From: an uncultured Blautia sp. | GTDB lineage: Bacteria > Bacillota > Clostridia > Lachnospirales > Lachnospiraceae | NCBI GenBank assembly: GCA_900765525.1 | Contig: CAAFRY010000296.1 | Coordinates: 1 to 11,285 of the forward strand | Direction: 5' to 3' | DNA: 11,285 nucleotides | Shown: piece by piece, positions 1 to 6,445 of the stretch | Numbering within the stretch: the first letter of the stretch is position 1 | How the letters are laid out: every line of letters starts with the position of its first letter | Program-made: the position numbers and the translations under genes | Notes under the pieces: model-generated | Seen by the model: only the letters and a program-made list of their open reading frames with translations | The model's database searches: none | What the model was told of the DNA's origin: nothing

Positions 1-38
1 GCATACCATTGCGTTATATGTAGGAAAATATGCCGGTT

Positions 39-875
39 CTATTTTACATAGGGCAGCATATCGTCTGGAACGCCGGCTACTCTCTGCTGGGCGTCCATAG
101 CGTTTATAGCGGCCATTTCCTCTTCGGACAGAACAAAATCAAAAATCTGGCTGTTTTCCAGGATTCTGTCTTTGTGAACGGATTTTGGAACTACCCCTAC
201 TCCCTGCTGCACTAACCAGCGCAGGCCTATCTGGGCCGGTGATTTCTGGTGGCGATTGCCGATTTCAATCATAAGAGGACTGTTGAGATAAGCGCCTCTT
301 GCCAGTGGGGCGTAAGCCTGCAGGGTAATCTGGTTTGCCTGGCAGTATGTCATCAGCTCCGGATGATTAAAGAGAGGATGAAACTCCACCTGGTTTACGG
401 CCGGCCGTATGTCGGATACGGTCTTTAAAAGCTCCAGGTCCTGAATAGTAAAATTGGAGACACCTATGGACTTTACTCTTCCCTGGGCCTGCAGCTTTTC
501 CATGGCTTTCCAGGTATCACAGTAGCAGCCGGGCACAGGCCAGTGAATCAGGTACAAATCCACATAATCCAGTCCCAGCCGCTCCAGACTGCGGTTGAAA
601 CTGTCCTCAATATCTCCGATGCGCTGGGCCGTATTCCAGATTTTAGTGGTGACAAAAATGTCTTCCCTGGGTATTTCAAGAGCTTTTATTCCTTTTCCCA
701 CACCTTCCTCATTTTTATAGAAGGAAGCAGTGTCGATTAAATGGTATCCGCAGGAGACGGCTTCCGTTATCGCTTGTATCAGCTCAGCCTCTTCGGTGGC
801 TTTGTAAACGCCCAGCCCCAGGAGAGGCATTTCTTTTGTGTCATTTAATTGAATAACATGTTCGCCAAAAGACAT
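39..875 (-). CDS. Aldo/keto reductase, 278 aa
   Basis: This is a cytoplasmic NAD(P)H-dependent aldo/keto reductase of the bacterial diketogluconate/glyoxal reductase type, which reduces small aldehydes or ketones. The conserved DTA-x2-Y-x-NE segment lies at residues 48-56. The catalytic tetrad is visible as Asp48, Tyr53, Lys78 (TTKIWN) and His111 (LIHWP). GVSNF (138-142) and the cofactor-phosphate segment VVPKSVHKDR (228-237) are also present, so the (beta/alpha)8 barrel looks complete at the usual family length. I chose the ATG at 875 because an AAGGAGG lies about 8 nt upstream. An ATG 13 codons further upstream (914) has no such site and overlaps the -10 element. The gene is divergent from the acetyl-CoA pathway genes, with no sign that it serves them. 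The physiological substrate cannot be told from sequence. The family call is firm. Confidence 0.93.
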   Translation of the reverse strand: MSFGEHVIQLNDTKEMPLLGLGVYKATEEAELIQAITEAVSCGYHLIDTASFYKNEEGVGKGIKALEIPREDIFVTTKIWNTAQRIGDIEDSFNRSLERLGLDYVDLYLIHWPVPGCYCDTWKAMEKLQAQGRVKSIGVSNFTIQDLELLKTVSDIRPAVNQVEFHPLFNHPELMTYCQANQITLQAYAPLARGAYLNSPLMIEIGNRHQKSPAQIGLRWLVQQGVGVVPKSVHKDRILENSQIFDFVLSEEEMAAINAMDAQQRVAGVPDDMLPYVK

Positions 876-904
876 AAACGTAACCTCCTTATGCAACTTT
901 AGAT

Positions 905-934
905 AGTATACCATGAAAATGTGAAGATTGTTAG
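905..934 (-). promoter_or_regulatory. Probable sigma-A promoter of the aldo/keto reductase gene
   Basis: Read on the minus strand, TATACT (905-910) is preceded by TGG, an extended -10 motif. A weak -35, CTAACA (929-934), lies 18 nt further upstream. Transcription would start near 898, giving a short leader of roughly 20 nt that carries the AAGGAGG site before the ATG at 875. The match is by eye only. Confidence 0.5.
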
Positions 935-1172
935 ACTATTTTATTAAAAAAAGAGATTCTTTTTGGGGATTGTCCAAAAATGCACAAAATCCTTCATAAA
1001 TTCAGGGGAATCTACATCTTGCAAAGAAAAAACCAAAGAGAAAAAAAGTAGAATTTCATAAAAAAATACAGTGAGCATAGGTGAATTGCATAAAAAAGAA
1101 GATTTGAAAAAAGAATCACTGTGAATAATGGAAATGTCTGGAAGAAACACAGGAGAAAAAACAGAAAATATC
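935..1172. other. AT-rich divergent intergenic region with A-tracts
   Basis: No credible gene lies here. The stretch is very A-rich on the plus strand, with runs of six or seven A at 1027-1032, 1041-1047, 1060-1066, 1092-1097, 1107-1112 and 1156-1161. Two overlapping inverted repeats occur at its left: AAAAAGA/TCTTTTT (948-954 with 958-964) and TTTTTGG/CCAAAAA (960-966 with 974-980), which cannot both form. The last A-tracts lie just upstream of the -35 at 1173 and could act as an UP element. A minus-strand reading frame across 944-1279 is low-complexity and not convincing as a protein. Confidence 0.5.
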
Positions 1173-1201
1173 TTGATAAAAGTGTTTAAACCATGTATAA
1201 T
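1173..1201 (+). promoter_or_regulatory. Sigma-A promoter of the nickel-protein/metF/cooC unit
   Basis: TTGATA (1173-1178), a 17-nt spacer and a perfect TATAAT (1196-1201) form a near-consensus housekeeping promoter, with A-rich DNA immediately upstream. The start point is expected near 1208, giving a leader of about 65 nt. A small inverted repeat, TAATT-GATA-AATTA (1207-1220), sits at the predicted start and could be an operator or an RNA 5' hairpin. Confidence 0.72.
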
Positions 1202-1273
1202 GAACCTAATTGATAAATTATTGTCATTCAGTGCGCCCAAATATAGAAAAACGGCGCCGGAAAGGATGGAAAA

Positions 1274-1606
1274 ATGCATTTAATCAAAGACGAAAACGGC
1301 AATGTAATCCCCCATGGACAGGAGGCTCACAGCCATGAGCATCAGCATGAGCATGAACATTGCGGCTCTTGTCAGGAAGGCTGCCAGGGAGGCTGCACAG
1401 AGGAAGTGGTAGCGCTTTTGAACTACATGCTTTCCCACAATGAGCATCATGCCCAGGAGCTGGACCAGATGGCCGAAAATCTGAAAAAGCTGGGAATGGA
1501 TGACGCTGCAAAGACCATTAAAGAAGGCGTGTCGGATTTCCAGAAAGGAAATATGCGTCTGGGACTGGCGCTGGCCCTTGTAAAAGAGCATTTAAAGGAG
1601 GCGTAA
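1274..1606 (+). CDS. His/Cys-rich probable nickel-binding protein, 110 aa
   Basis: This small cytoplasmic protein has two visible parts. Residues 14-41 are metal-binding in character: six histidines alternate with other residues at 19-29 (H19, 21, 23, 25, 27, 29), followed by cysteines C30, C33, C37 and C41. Residues 43-110 are predicted helical, with more histidines at 55, 58 and 59 (HNEHH). There is no signal peptide or membrane segment. A GGAAAGGATGG ribosome site precedes the ATG. The gene stops 3 nt before cooT, and cooT's ribosome site lies inside its last codons, so the two are probably translationally coupled. From this context I infer a nickel store or chaperone for CO dehydrogenase/acetyl-CoA synthase, comparable in role to histidine-tailed CooJ but with the metal-binding run at the N-terminus and added cysteines. 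Metal identity and function are inferred. The gene itself is well supported. Confidence 0.85.
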   Translation: MHLIKDENGNVIPHGQEAHSHEHQHEHEHCGSCQEGCQGGCTEEVVALLNYMLSHNEHHAQELDQMAENLKKLGMDDAAKTIKEGVSDFQKGNMRLGLALALVKEHLKEA

Positions 1607-1609
1607 AAA

Positions 1610-1792
1610 ATGTGTCTTGCAACTGTACAGAAAGAAAGTGACAATACCATTATCTGTAAAATGGTCAGCCGGATTGATGTGGAGGGAGATAAAGTGATTC
1701 TCAGAGACATCATGGGTGAGACAAAAACCATTCAGGGCAAAATTCTGATGGTAGATTTGGCAAACAGCATTGTAAAGCTGGACTGCGAATAA
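1610..1792 (+). CDS. cooT: CooT-family nickel-binding protein, 60 aa
   Basis: The product matches the CooT family: about 60-65 residues, beginning Met-Cys-Leu-Ala, with Cys2 followed by a small all-beta (SH3-like) fold. In Rhodospirillum rubrum CooT, a dimer, Cys2 is the nickel-binding residue, and it is conserved here. Further cysteines are C16 and C59. The role is in nickel delivery for CO dehydrogenase maturation in the cytoplasm. An AAGGAGG at 1595-1601, lying within the end of the preceding His/Cys-rich gene, gives an 8-nt spacing to the ATG. The 3-nt gap to that gene suggests coupled translation and joint function. metF follows 56 nt later in the same direction. Confidence 0.87.
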   Translation: MCLATVQKESDNTIICKMVSRIDVEGDKVILRDIMGETKTIQGKILMVDLANSIVKLDCE

Positions 1793-1795
1793 AGG

Positions 1796-1818
1796 TTTTA
1801 AAGGGTAATCCCTTAAAA
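1796..1818 (+). repeat. Small stem-loop between cooT and metF
   Basis: An inverted repeat, TTTTAAAGGG (1796-1805) with CCCTTAAAA (1810-1818), encloses a TAAT loop and has one bulged A. It has no T-run after it on the plus strand, so it is unlikely to terminate the operon. It may mark an mRNA processing or stability point before metF. Confidence 0.4.
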
Positions 1819-1848
1819 TAAAAACACATTATGCGGAGGTAAAAAACT

Positions 1849-2766
1849 ATGAAATTATCAGAAGCAATGAAAGAGAAAATGCTCCTTTCCTTTGAGCTTT
1901 TCCCGCCAAAAACAGACAAAGGAATGGAAAATCTTCCCGGTACTATCGAGCATCTTTGCGAGTATAAGCCGGAGTACATCTCCTGTACATACGGAGCAGG
2001 CGGAACAAATGTAGGAAAGAATATGGATGTATGTAAAATGATTAAAGATGCAGGAACCATTCCTGTAACTCATTTTACCTGCATCGGAAATACTGCAGAA
2101 GGAATCAAGGACCAGCTGCAGAATTACCTGGACAATGGCGTAGACCATATGCTGGCTCTGAGAGGAGACCTTCCTTTTGGATGGACAGGTACAGGCGGAG
2201 ATTTTGCATATGCAACAGACCTGGTAGCATATGTGCGTAAAGAGTTCGGCGACAAAATCGAAATCGCTGTTGCCGGTTCACCGGAAGGACACATTGCATG
2301 TCGCAGCCTGGAAGCTGACATTGCTGTTCTGAAACAGAAACAGGACAATGGAGCTGATTACATTATGACACAGCTTTGCTGGGATATGGAACAGTTCAAA
2401 CGCTGGTTGGATGCTATCCGTACAGCAGGTGTTACTCTTCCTGTTGACGTAGGTATCATGCCAATTCTGGACCAGGCCGCTACGATTAACATGGCTCTTT
2501 CCAGAAATGCCTGCGTAATGCCACGTAAGCTTTGCGAGCTGATTTCTAAGAACTGGATTTTCCCGAATCCTTTCGTGAAAGACCCATTTGACGCAGATGT
2601 GGAAGGTAAGAAAGAAAGATTTAAAGAAGCTGGTATTGAGTATACTATCAATCAGATTGATGAGTACCGTGCATGCGGTATCAACGGTATCCATCTGTAT
2701 GCTTTAAATAAGTGGAAAGACGTAGCCGAAATCATCGACCGTTCCGGCCTTTGCACACTTGTTTAA
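1849..2766 (+). CDS. metF: Methylenetetrahydrofolate reductase, 305 aa
   Basis: This FAD-dependent enzyme reduces 5,10-methylene-tetrahydrofolate to 5-methyl-tetrahydrofolate, the last step of the methyl branch before transfer to the corrinoid protein. It is a complete (beta/alpha)8 MetF domain. SFELFPPKT (14-22) holds the probable catalytic Glu16. TYGAGG (47-52), HFTC (75-78), ALRGD (103-107, the flavin-region Asp), SPEGH (144-148), TQ (174-175) and GIMPI (202-206) all follow in family order, and the C-terminus closes with GIHLYALN. The ATG has a GGAGG about 10 nt upstream. It lies between cooT and a cooC gene. In many acetogens MetF is encoded beside the zinc-binding partner MetV, and sometimes RnfC2. 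Neither is here, so the electron-donor partner is unknown from this window. The MetF assignment is secure. Confidence 0.95.
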   Translation: MKLSEAMKEKMLLSFELFPPKTDKGMENLPGTIEHLCEYKPEYISCTYGAGGTNVGKNMDVCKMIKDAGTIPVTHFTCIGNTAEGIKDQLQNYLDNGVDHMLALRGDLPFGWTGTGGDFAYATDLVAYVRKEFGDKIEIAVAGSPEGHIACRSLEADIAVLKQKQDNGADYIMTQLCWDMEQFKRWLDAIRTAGVTLPVDVGIMPILDQAATINMALSRNACVMPRKLCELISKNWIFPNPFVKDPFDADVEGKKERFKEAGIEYTINQIDEYRACGINGIHLYALNKWKDVAEIIDRSGLCTLV

Positions 2767-2794
2767 AAAATAGTAAGAAACAGGAGGCACCTAT

Positions 2795-3565
2795 ATGGCA
2801 CATGTAATTGCAGTCGCAGGAAAAGGCGGCGTAGGTAAGACAACATTGACCGGGCTGATGATTCAGTACCTGGGAGAGAAGGGAAAAGGCCCGATTCTTG
2901 CGGTGGACGCAGACGCAAATTCCAACTTGAATGAGGTATTGGGAGTAGAGGTGGAGACTACTCTGGGAGAAATCCGTGAAGAAGTGGCAGGAGCGGAAAT
3001 GGCTGCTAAAAATCCTATCCCGGCCGGCGTTTCAAAAGCTGACTATATGCAGTTTAAATTTGATGACGCATTGGTGGAGGATGATGATTTTGACCTGCTG
3101 GTCATGGGCAGAACTCAGGGAAAAGGCTGCTATTGTTTTGTGAACGGACTTCTGCAGGGACAGCTTCAGAAGCTGCAGCAGCATTATCCTTATATTATCG
3201 TGGATAATGAGGCGGGCATGGAGCATATCAGCAGAGGCGTACTTCCAAGCATGGAAACTGCGATTCTGGTCAGCGACTGTTCCAGAAGAGGTGTGCAGGC
3301 GGCAGGCAGGATTGCAGAGCTTATTAAAGAATGCGATATGCATCCGAAGCAGATAGGCCTGATTGTCAACAGGGCTCCCGGCGGGGTCCTCAACGAGGGA
3401 ACCAAAGAGGAGATTGAAAAACAGGGATTACACCTTTTAGGAGTGGTTCCCCAGGACGACACGGTCTATGATTTTGACTGCAACGGAACGCCTACCGTAA
3501 GTCTTCCCGATGATTCACCGGTAAAAAAAGCCCTTCGGGAGATTGTAGATAAATTAGATATTTAA
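2795..3565 (+). CDS. cooC: CooC-type nickel-insertion ATPase upstream of CO dehydrogenase, 256 aa
   Basis: This is a MinD/SIMIBI-class P-loop ATPase of the CooC family. The deviant Walker A motif GKGGVGKTT is at 9-17 and VDADAN at 37-42. The family's nickel-binding, dimer-forming CxC motif is present as Cys112 and Cys114 (GCYCF), the same numbering as described for CooC1. CooC proteins hydrolyse ATP while helping nickel into the CO dehydrogenase C-cluster. An AGGAGG lies 7 nt before the ATG, and metF ends 28 nt upstream. Downstream comes a terminator-like hairpin and then acsA. The neighbourhood fits service to AcsA, but which target each of the two CooC paralogues serves is inference. Codon choice is less biased than in the flanking enzyme genes, as expected for a protein made in small amounts. 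Confidence 0.9.
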   Translation: MAHVIAVAGKGGVGKTTLTGLMIQYLGEKGKGPILAVDADANSNLNEVLGVEVETTLGEIREEVAGAEMAAKNPIPAGVSKADYMQFKFDDALVEDDDFDLLVMGRTQGKGCYCFVNGLLQGQLQKLQQHYPYIIVDNEAGMEHISRGVLPSMETAILVSDCSRRGVQAAGRIAELIKECDMHPKQIGLIVNRAPGGVLNEGTKEEIEKQGLHLLGVVPQDDTVYDFDCNGTPTVSLPDDSPVKKALREIVDKLDI

Positions 3566-3579
3566 GCGTGAAGGCTTTA

Positions 3580-3620
3580 GGCCTCTCTGCGAATTATTTG
3601 CCGGCGGGGAGGCCATTTTC
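3580..3620 (+). terminator. Terminator-like hairpin between cooC and acsA
   Basis: GGCCTCTCTGC (3580-3590) pairs with GCGGGGAGGCC (3604-3614) over 11 bp, counting two G-T wobbles, with a 13-nt loop. ATTTTC follows, so the T-run is short (3616-3619). It could be a partial terminator or attenuator letting some transcription through into acsA. Function is inferred from shape only. Confidence 0.55.
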
Positions 3621-3637
3621 ATAAAGCTAAAAACCCC

Positions 3638-3668
3638 CTGGGGCGGATATGGGTAACAGCCGCCCCAG
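3638..3668 (+). repeat. Perfect 9-bp GC-rich stem-loop in the acsA leader
   Basis: CTGGGGCGG (3638-3646) is perfectly complementary to CCGCCCCAG (3660-3668) across a 13-nt loop. No T-run follows, so it is not a standard intrinsic terminator. It lies between the terminator-like hairpin at 3580 and the acsA ribosome site. It may be a processing or stabilising structure, or part of a regulatory leader. Confidence 0.5.
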
Positions 3669-3671
3669 AAA

Positions 3672-3700
3672 TTGAAGGATGCCAACTTCAAAAATACGAT
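3672..3700 (+). promoter_or_regulatory. Possible weak promoter directly upstream of acsA
   Basis: TTGAAG (3672-3677) and TACGAT (3695-3700) are separated by 17 nt, each matching sigma-A consensus at four of six positions. A start would fall near 3707, close to the AAGGAGG of acsA. The -35 overlaps a 6-bp inverted repeat, TTGAAG/CTTCAA (3672-3677 with 3686-3691). Weak; acsA may instead be read through from upstream. Confidence 0.3.
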
Positions 3701-3732
3701 TGAGAAAAAGAGGCGACAAAAAGGAGGATAAC

Positions 3733-5625
3733 ATGAGTGAATTCAGATTAACTACAGTAGAAGAATTTGAAGCTGCTACTGAGAGACTCCTGGAGACAGG
3801 CGCAAAAGTAGGCGCTGATTCCTGGCAGGCTCGAGTAAAGAACCAGACACCCCATTGTAAATTCGGAGAGGAAGGCATTTGCTGCCGTATCTGTACAATG
3901 GGACCCTGCCGTATTACCAAGAAGGCTCCCAGAGGAATCTGCGGCTGTGACGTACACGGAATCGTAGGACGTAATTATCTGAAATTTACTGCAGGCGGAG
4001 CTGCTACCCACTCCGACCACGGACGTGAAATCTGCCATACTCTGTATGAGGCAGCGGCAGACGGATGCTACAAAGTAAAAGACCCGGATAAACTGATTCG
4101 TATCGCTAAGGAATGGGATATTGAAACAGAAGGAAAAGATATTTATGATTTGGCTCACGAAGTTGCTTACACAGGACTTATGGAGTACGGTAAACCATTC
4201 GGAACCCAGAGATTCTTAAAGAGAGCTCCGGAATCCCAGCAGAAGCTGTGGGAGGAAAATGAACTTGCACCTCGTGCTATTGACCGTGAGGTTTCCTGTT
4301 CTTTACATATGTCACATATGGGATGCTCTTCCAAACCGGAAGCTTTGGTAAAACAGGCCATCAGAGCAGGTCTTAGTGATGGATGGGGCGGTTCCATGAT
4401 GGGAACAGAGTTTTCCGATGTACTGTTCGGTACACCTAAGCCAATTGAAACAGAGGCTAACTTGGGTGTTATGAATGCAGACAACGTAAACATCGTTGTA
4501 CATGGACATGACCCAAGCCTTTCTGAGATGATTTGCGAAGTGGCTGACAGCCCGGAGATGGTTGCATACGCAAAGGAAATGGGTGCAAAGGGCATTACAA
4601 TTTCCGGTGTTTGCTGTACTTCTAACGAGGTGGCTATGCGTAGAGGAATTCCGATGGCAGGTAACTTCCTGCAGCAGGAAAACGTAGTGCTGACAGGTGC
4701 CTGCGAAGCTATCGTGGTAGATGTTCAGTGTATCTTCCCGGCTCTTGGTCCATTAAGTAAGTGCTTCCATACAAAGTTCATCACAACTTCTCCTATTGCA
4801 CAGATGCCAGATTCTGAGTTCGTTCGTTTCGATGCGCATACTGCACTGGAGAAAGCTACAAAGATTGTAAAGATGGCAATCGAGAACTTTAAGAACAGAA
4901 AACCTGAACTGGTTTACATTCCTGAGATGAAGCAGAAAGCTACCGTAGGTTATTCTACAGAAGCTATTGTAAAGGCTCTGGATGGTGTTGCAAATACACA
5001 GGTTGACGAGCTGGGAACAACTAAACCGCTGCTGCAGTGTATTACTTCCGGTGTACTTCGTGGTGCTGTTGCTATGGTTGGATGTAATAATCCAAAGGTT
5101 CGTCCTGACCTGGCACATATTGAACTGATGAAGAAAATGCTGGCTAACGATATTATCGTTATCGCATCCGGCTGCTCTGCACAGGCTGCTGCTAAAGCAG
5201 GTCTGATGGATAAGGCTGCTAAGGATGTATGCGGCGACGGACTGAAGAGAGTCTGCGAGCTGGCTGATATTCCTCCGGTACTTCATATGGGTTCCTGTGT
5301 GGATATTTCCCGTATGCTGGTTCTGGCTGCTACCCTTGCTAAGGATTCCGGACTTCATATTTCACAGCTTCCTGTAGTGGGATGCGCACCTGAGTGGATG
5401 TCCGAGAAGGCAGTTTCCATCGGTAACTATGTTATCGGTTCCGGTATTGATACATTCCTGGGCGTTGACCCCTATGCTTCAGGCTCCAGCGAAATGGTTG
5501 AAATCCTGACAAACGGTACAAGAGAATGGTGTGAGGCAGCATTTACTGTAGAGAAAGACATTGAGAAATTAGGCGATGCCATGATGGCAAGAATCGAAGA
5601 GAAGAGAGCTGCTCTGGGCATTTAA
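3733..5625 (+). CDS. acsA: Carbon monoxide dehydrogenase catalytic subunit, 630 aa
   Basis: This is the nickel-iron CO dehydrogenase (AcsA/CooS family) that reduces CO2 to CO for acetyl-CoA synthesis. Cys42, C50, C51, C54, C59 and the GICG Cys70 supply the D- and B-cluster ligands in the typical N-terminal spacing. C-cluster ligands appear in family order: HGHDP (H257/H259), C295 (CCTSNE), C333 (VDVQC), C451 (GCNNP), C481 (SGCSAQ) and C522 (GSCVD). The acid-base Lys559 (SEKAV) is present. DGWGGSM (216-222) is a further hallmark. Length is normal. I chose the ATG at 3733 because AAAAAGGAGG lies just upstream. The in-frame ATG at 3679 lies in the structured leader and adds a basic segment unlike the family. 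A cooC gene and acsB follow with short gaps, forming one CODH/ACS unit. Confidence 0.97.
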   Translation: MSEFRLTTVEEFEAATERLLETGAKVGADSWQARVKNQTPHCKFGEEGICCRICTMGPCRITKKAPRGICGCDVHGIVGRNYLKFTAGGAATHSDHGREICHTLYEAAADGCYKVKDPDKLIRIAKEWDIETEGKDIYDLAHEVAYTGLMEYGKPFGTQRFLKRAPESQQKLWEENELAPRAIDREVSCSLHMSHMGCSSKPEALVKQAIRAGLSDGWGGSMMGTEFSDVLFGTPKPIETEANLGVMNADNVNIVVHGHDPSLSEMICEVADSPEMVAYAKEMGAKGITISGVCCTSNEVAMRRGIPMAGNFLQQENVVLTGACEAIVVDVQCIFPALGPLSKCFHTKFITTSPIAQMPDSEFVRFDAHTALEKATKIVKMAIENFKNRKPELVYIPEMKQKATVGYSTEAIVKALDGVANTQVDELGTTKPLLQCITSGVLRGAVAMVGCNNPKVRPDLAHIELMKKMLANDIIVIASGCSAQAAAKAGLMDKAAKDVCGDGLKRVCELADIPPVLHMGSCVDISRMLVLAATLAKDSGLHISQLPVVGCAPEWMSEKAVSIGNYVIGSGIDTFLGVDPYASGSSEMVEILTNGTREWCEAAFTVEKDIEKLGDAMMARIEEKRAALGI

Positions 5626-5654
5626 TAATTTCACAGCTAAGAAAGGTGAATGAC

Positions 5655-6422
5655 ATGAAAATTGCAGTAACAGGAAAAGGCGGCGTAGGAAAAACTACCT
5701 TTGCGGCTACCCTTGCAAGGCTTTATGCGGACGAAGGAAAGCATGTGCTTGCAGCGGATGTAGACCCGGATGCGAATCTGGGTCTGGCCTTGGGATTTGA
5801 CGAGGAGACACTGGATTCCATCATCCCTATCACAAAAATGAGAAAGCTCATTGAGGAGAGAACCGGGGCTGGAGAGGATAACCAGTTCTATAAATTAAAT
5901 CCTCAGGTCAGCGATATTCCGGATACCTATTCAAAGGTGAAAAACGGAGTAAAGCTGCTGGTACTGGGTACCGTGGAAACCGGCGGCGGCGGTTGTGTAT
6001 GTCCGGAACATGTGATGCTCCGCAGGATTATCAATAATTTGATACTTCACAGGGATGACGTGGTTATCATGGACATGGAAGCCGGGCTGGAACACCTGGG
6101 ACGGGGAACCACAGAGTCTGTGGACCAGTTTATTGTGGTCATTGAACCGGGAGCCAGAAGCGTGCAGACCTATAAAAATGTAAAACGTTTGGCAGAGGAT
6201 TTGGGCGTGAAGCAGGTCCGGGTAGTGGCTAACAAGGTGAGAAACCAGGAAGATGAGGAGTTTGTGAAAAGCCGTATTCCGGCAGAAGATTTGCTGGGAT
6301 TCATTCACTACAACACAGAAGTTATGGATGCTGACCGCCAGGGGAAATCCCCTTATGATTTCAGCAATACAGTGAAAGAAGAAATCACAAAAATCAAGAA
6401 CATAATCGATAAGGGATTATGA
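5655..6422 (+). CDS. cooC: Second CooC-type ATPase, between CODH and ACS genes, 255 aa
   Basis: This is a second CooC-family P-loop ATPase. It has the deviant Walker A GKGGVGKTT (7-15), ADVDPDANLG (34-43) and a nickel-binding CxC pair at Cys114 and Cys116, set after a run of four glycines that the upstream paralogue lacks. It is clearly diverged from that paralogue along its length. It lies 29 nt after acsA and 20 nt before acsB. A role in maturing acetyl-CoA synthase (as proposed for AcsF/CooC2) or the CO dehydrogenase C-cluster is likely; the position just before acsB favours the former. I chose the ATG at 5655, since AAAGG at 5642-5646 is spaced 8 nt from it. A GTG three codons upstream would overlap that site. 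Confidence 0.9.
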   Translation: MKIAVTGKGGVGKTTFAATLARLYADEGKHVLAADVDPDANLGLALGFDEETLDSIIPITKMRKLIEERTGAGEDNQFYKLNPQVSDIPDTYSKVKNGVKLLVLGTVETGGGGCVCPEHVMLRRIINNLILHRDDVVIMDMEAGLEHLGRGTTESVDQFIVVIEPGARSVQTYKNVKRLAEDLGVKQVRVVANKVRNQEDEEFVKSRIPAEDLLGFIHYNTEVMDADRQGKSPYDFSNTVKEEITKIKNIIDKGL

Positions 6423-6428
6423 GATGTT

Positions 6429-6445
6429 AGGAGGAAAAGACATTG
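6429..6445 (+). promoter_or_regulatory. Ribosome site fixing the TTG start of acsB
   Basis: AGGAGG at 6429-6434 stands 8 nt before TTG at 6443. An in-frame TAG at 6428-6430 blocks any start further upstream, and the next in-frame ATG is about 70 codons in, which would delete conserved N-terminal sequence. The TTG is therefore the only reasonable start. Confidence 0.85.

Noticed and set aside
1..38. Sequence left of the aldo/keto reductase stop
   Set aside because: Too short to assign. No terminator or gene end could be supported.
1116..1124. TCACTGTGA resembling half of a CRP/FNR or CooA box
   Set aside because: The arms are too short and close together for the TGTGA-N6-TCACA pattern, and it is about 50 bp upstream of the -35 in AT-rich DNA.
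1160..1172. Possible CodY-like half site CAGAAAATA
   Set aside because: Only one half matches and the expected AATTTTC half is missing.
944..1279. Minus-strand reading frame of 111 codons in the intergenic region
   Set aside because: It is rich in Phe, Ser and Ile from translating A-tracts, has no clear ribosome site, overlaps the promoter and the start of the next gene, and resembles no family.
3598..3626. Promoter TTGCCG-N16-CATAAA overlapping the terminator hairpin
   Set aside because: Both boxes are weak and lie inside the strong stem after cooC. The candidate at 3672-3700 is slightly better placed.
3679..3732. N-terminal extension of AcsA by 18 residues from an upstream ATG
   Set aside because: It lies within the structured leader, has a poor ribosome site and adds a lysine/arginine-rich stretch unlike AcsA. 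The AAGGAGG fits the ATG at 3733.
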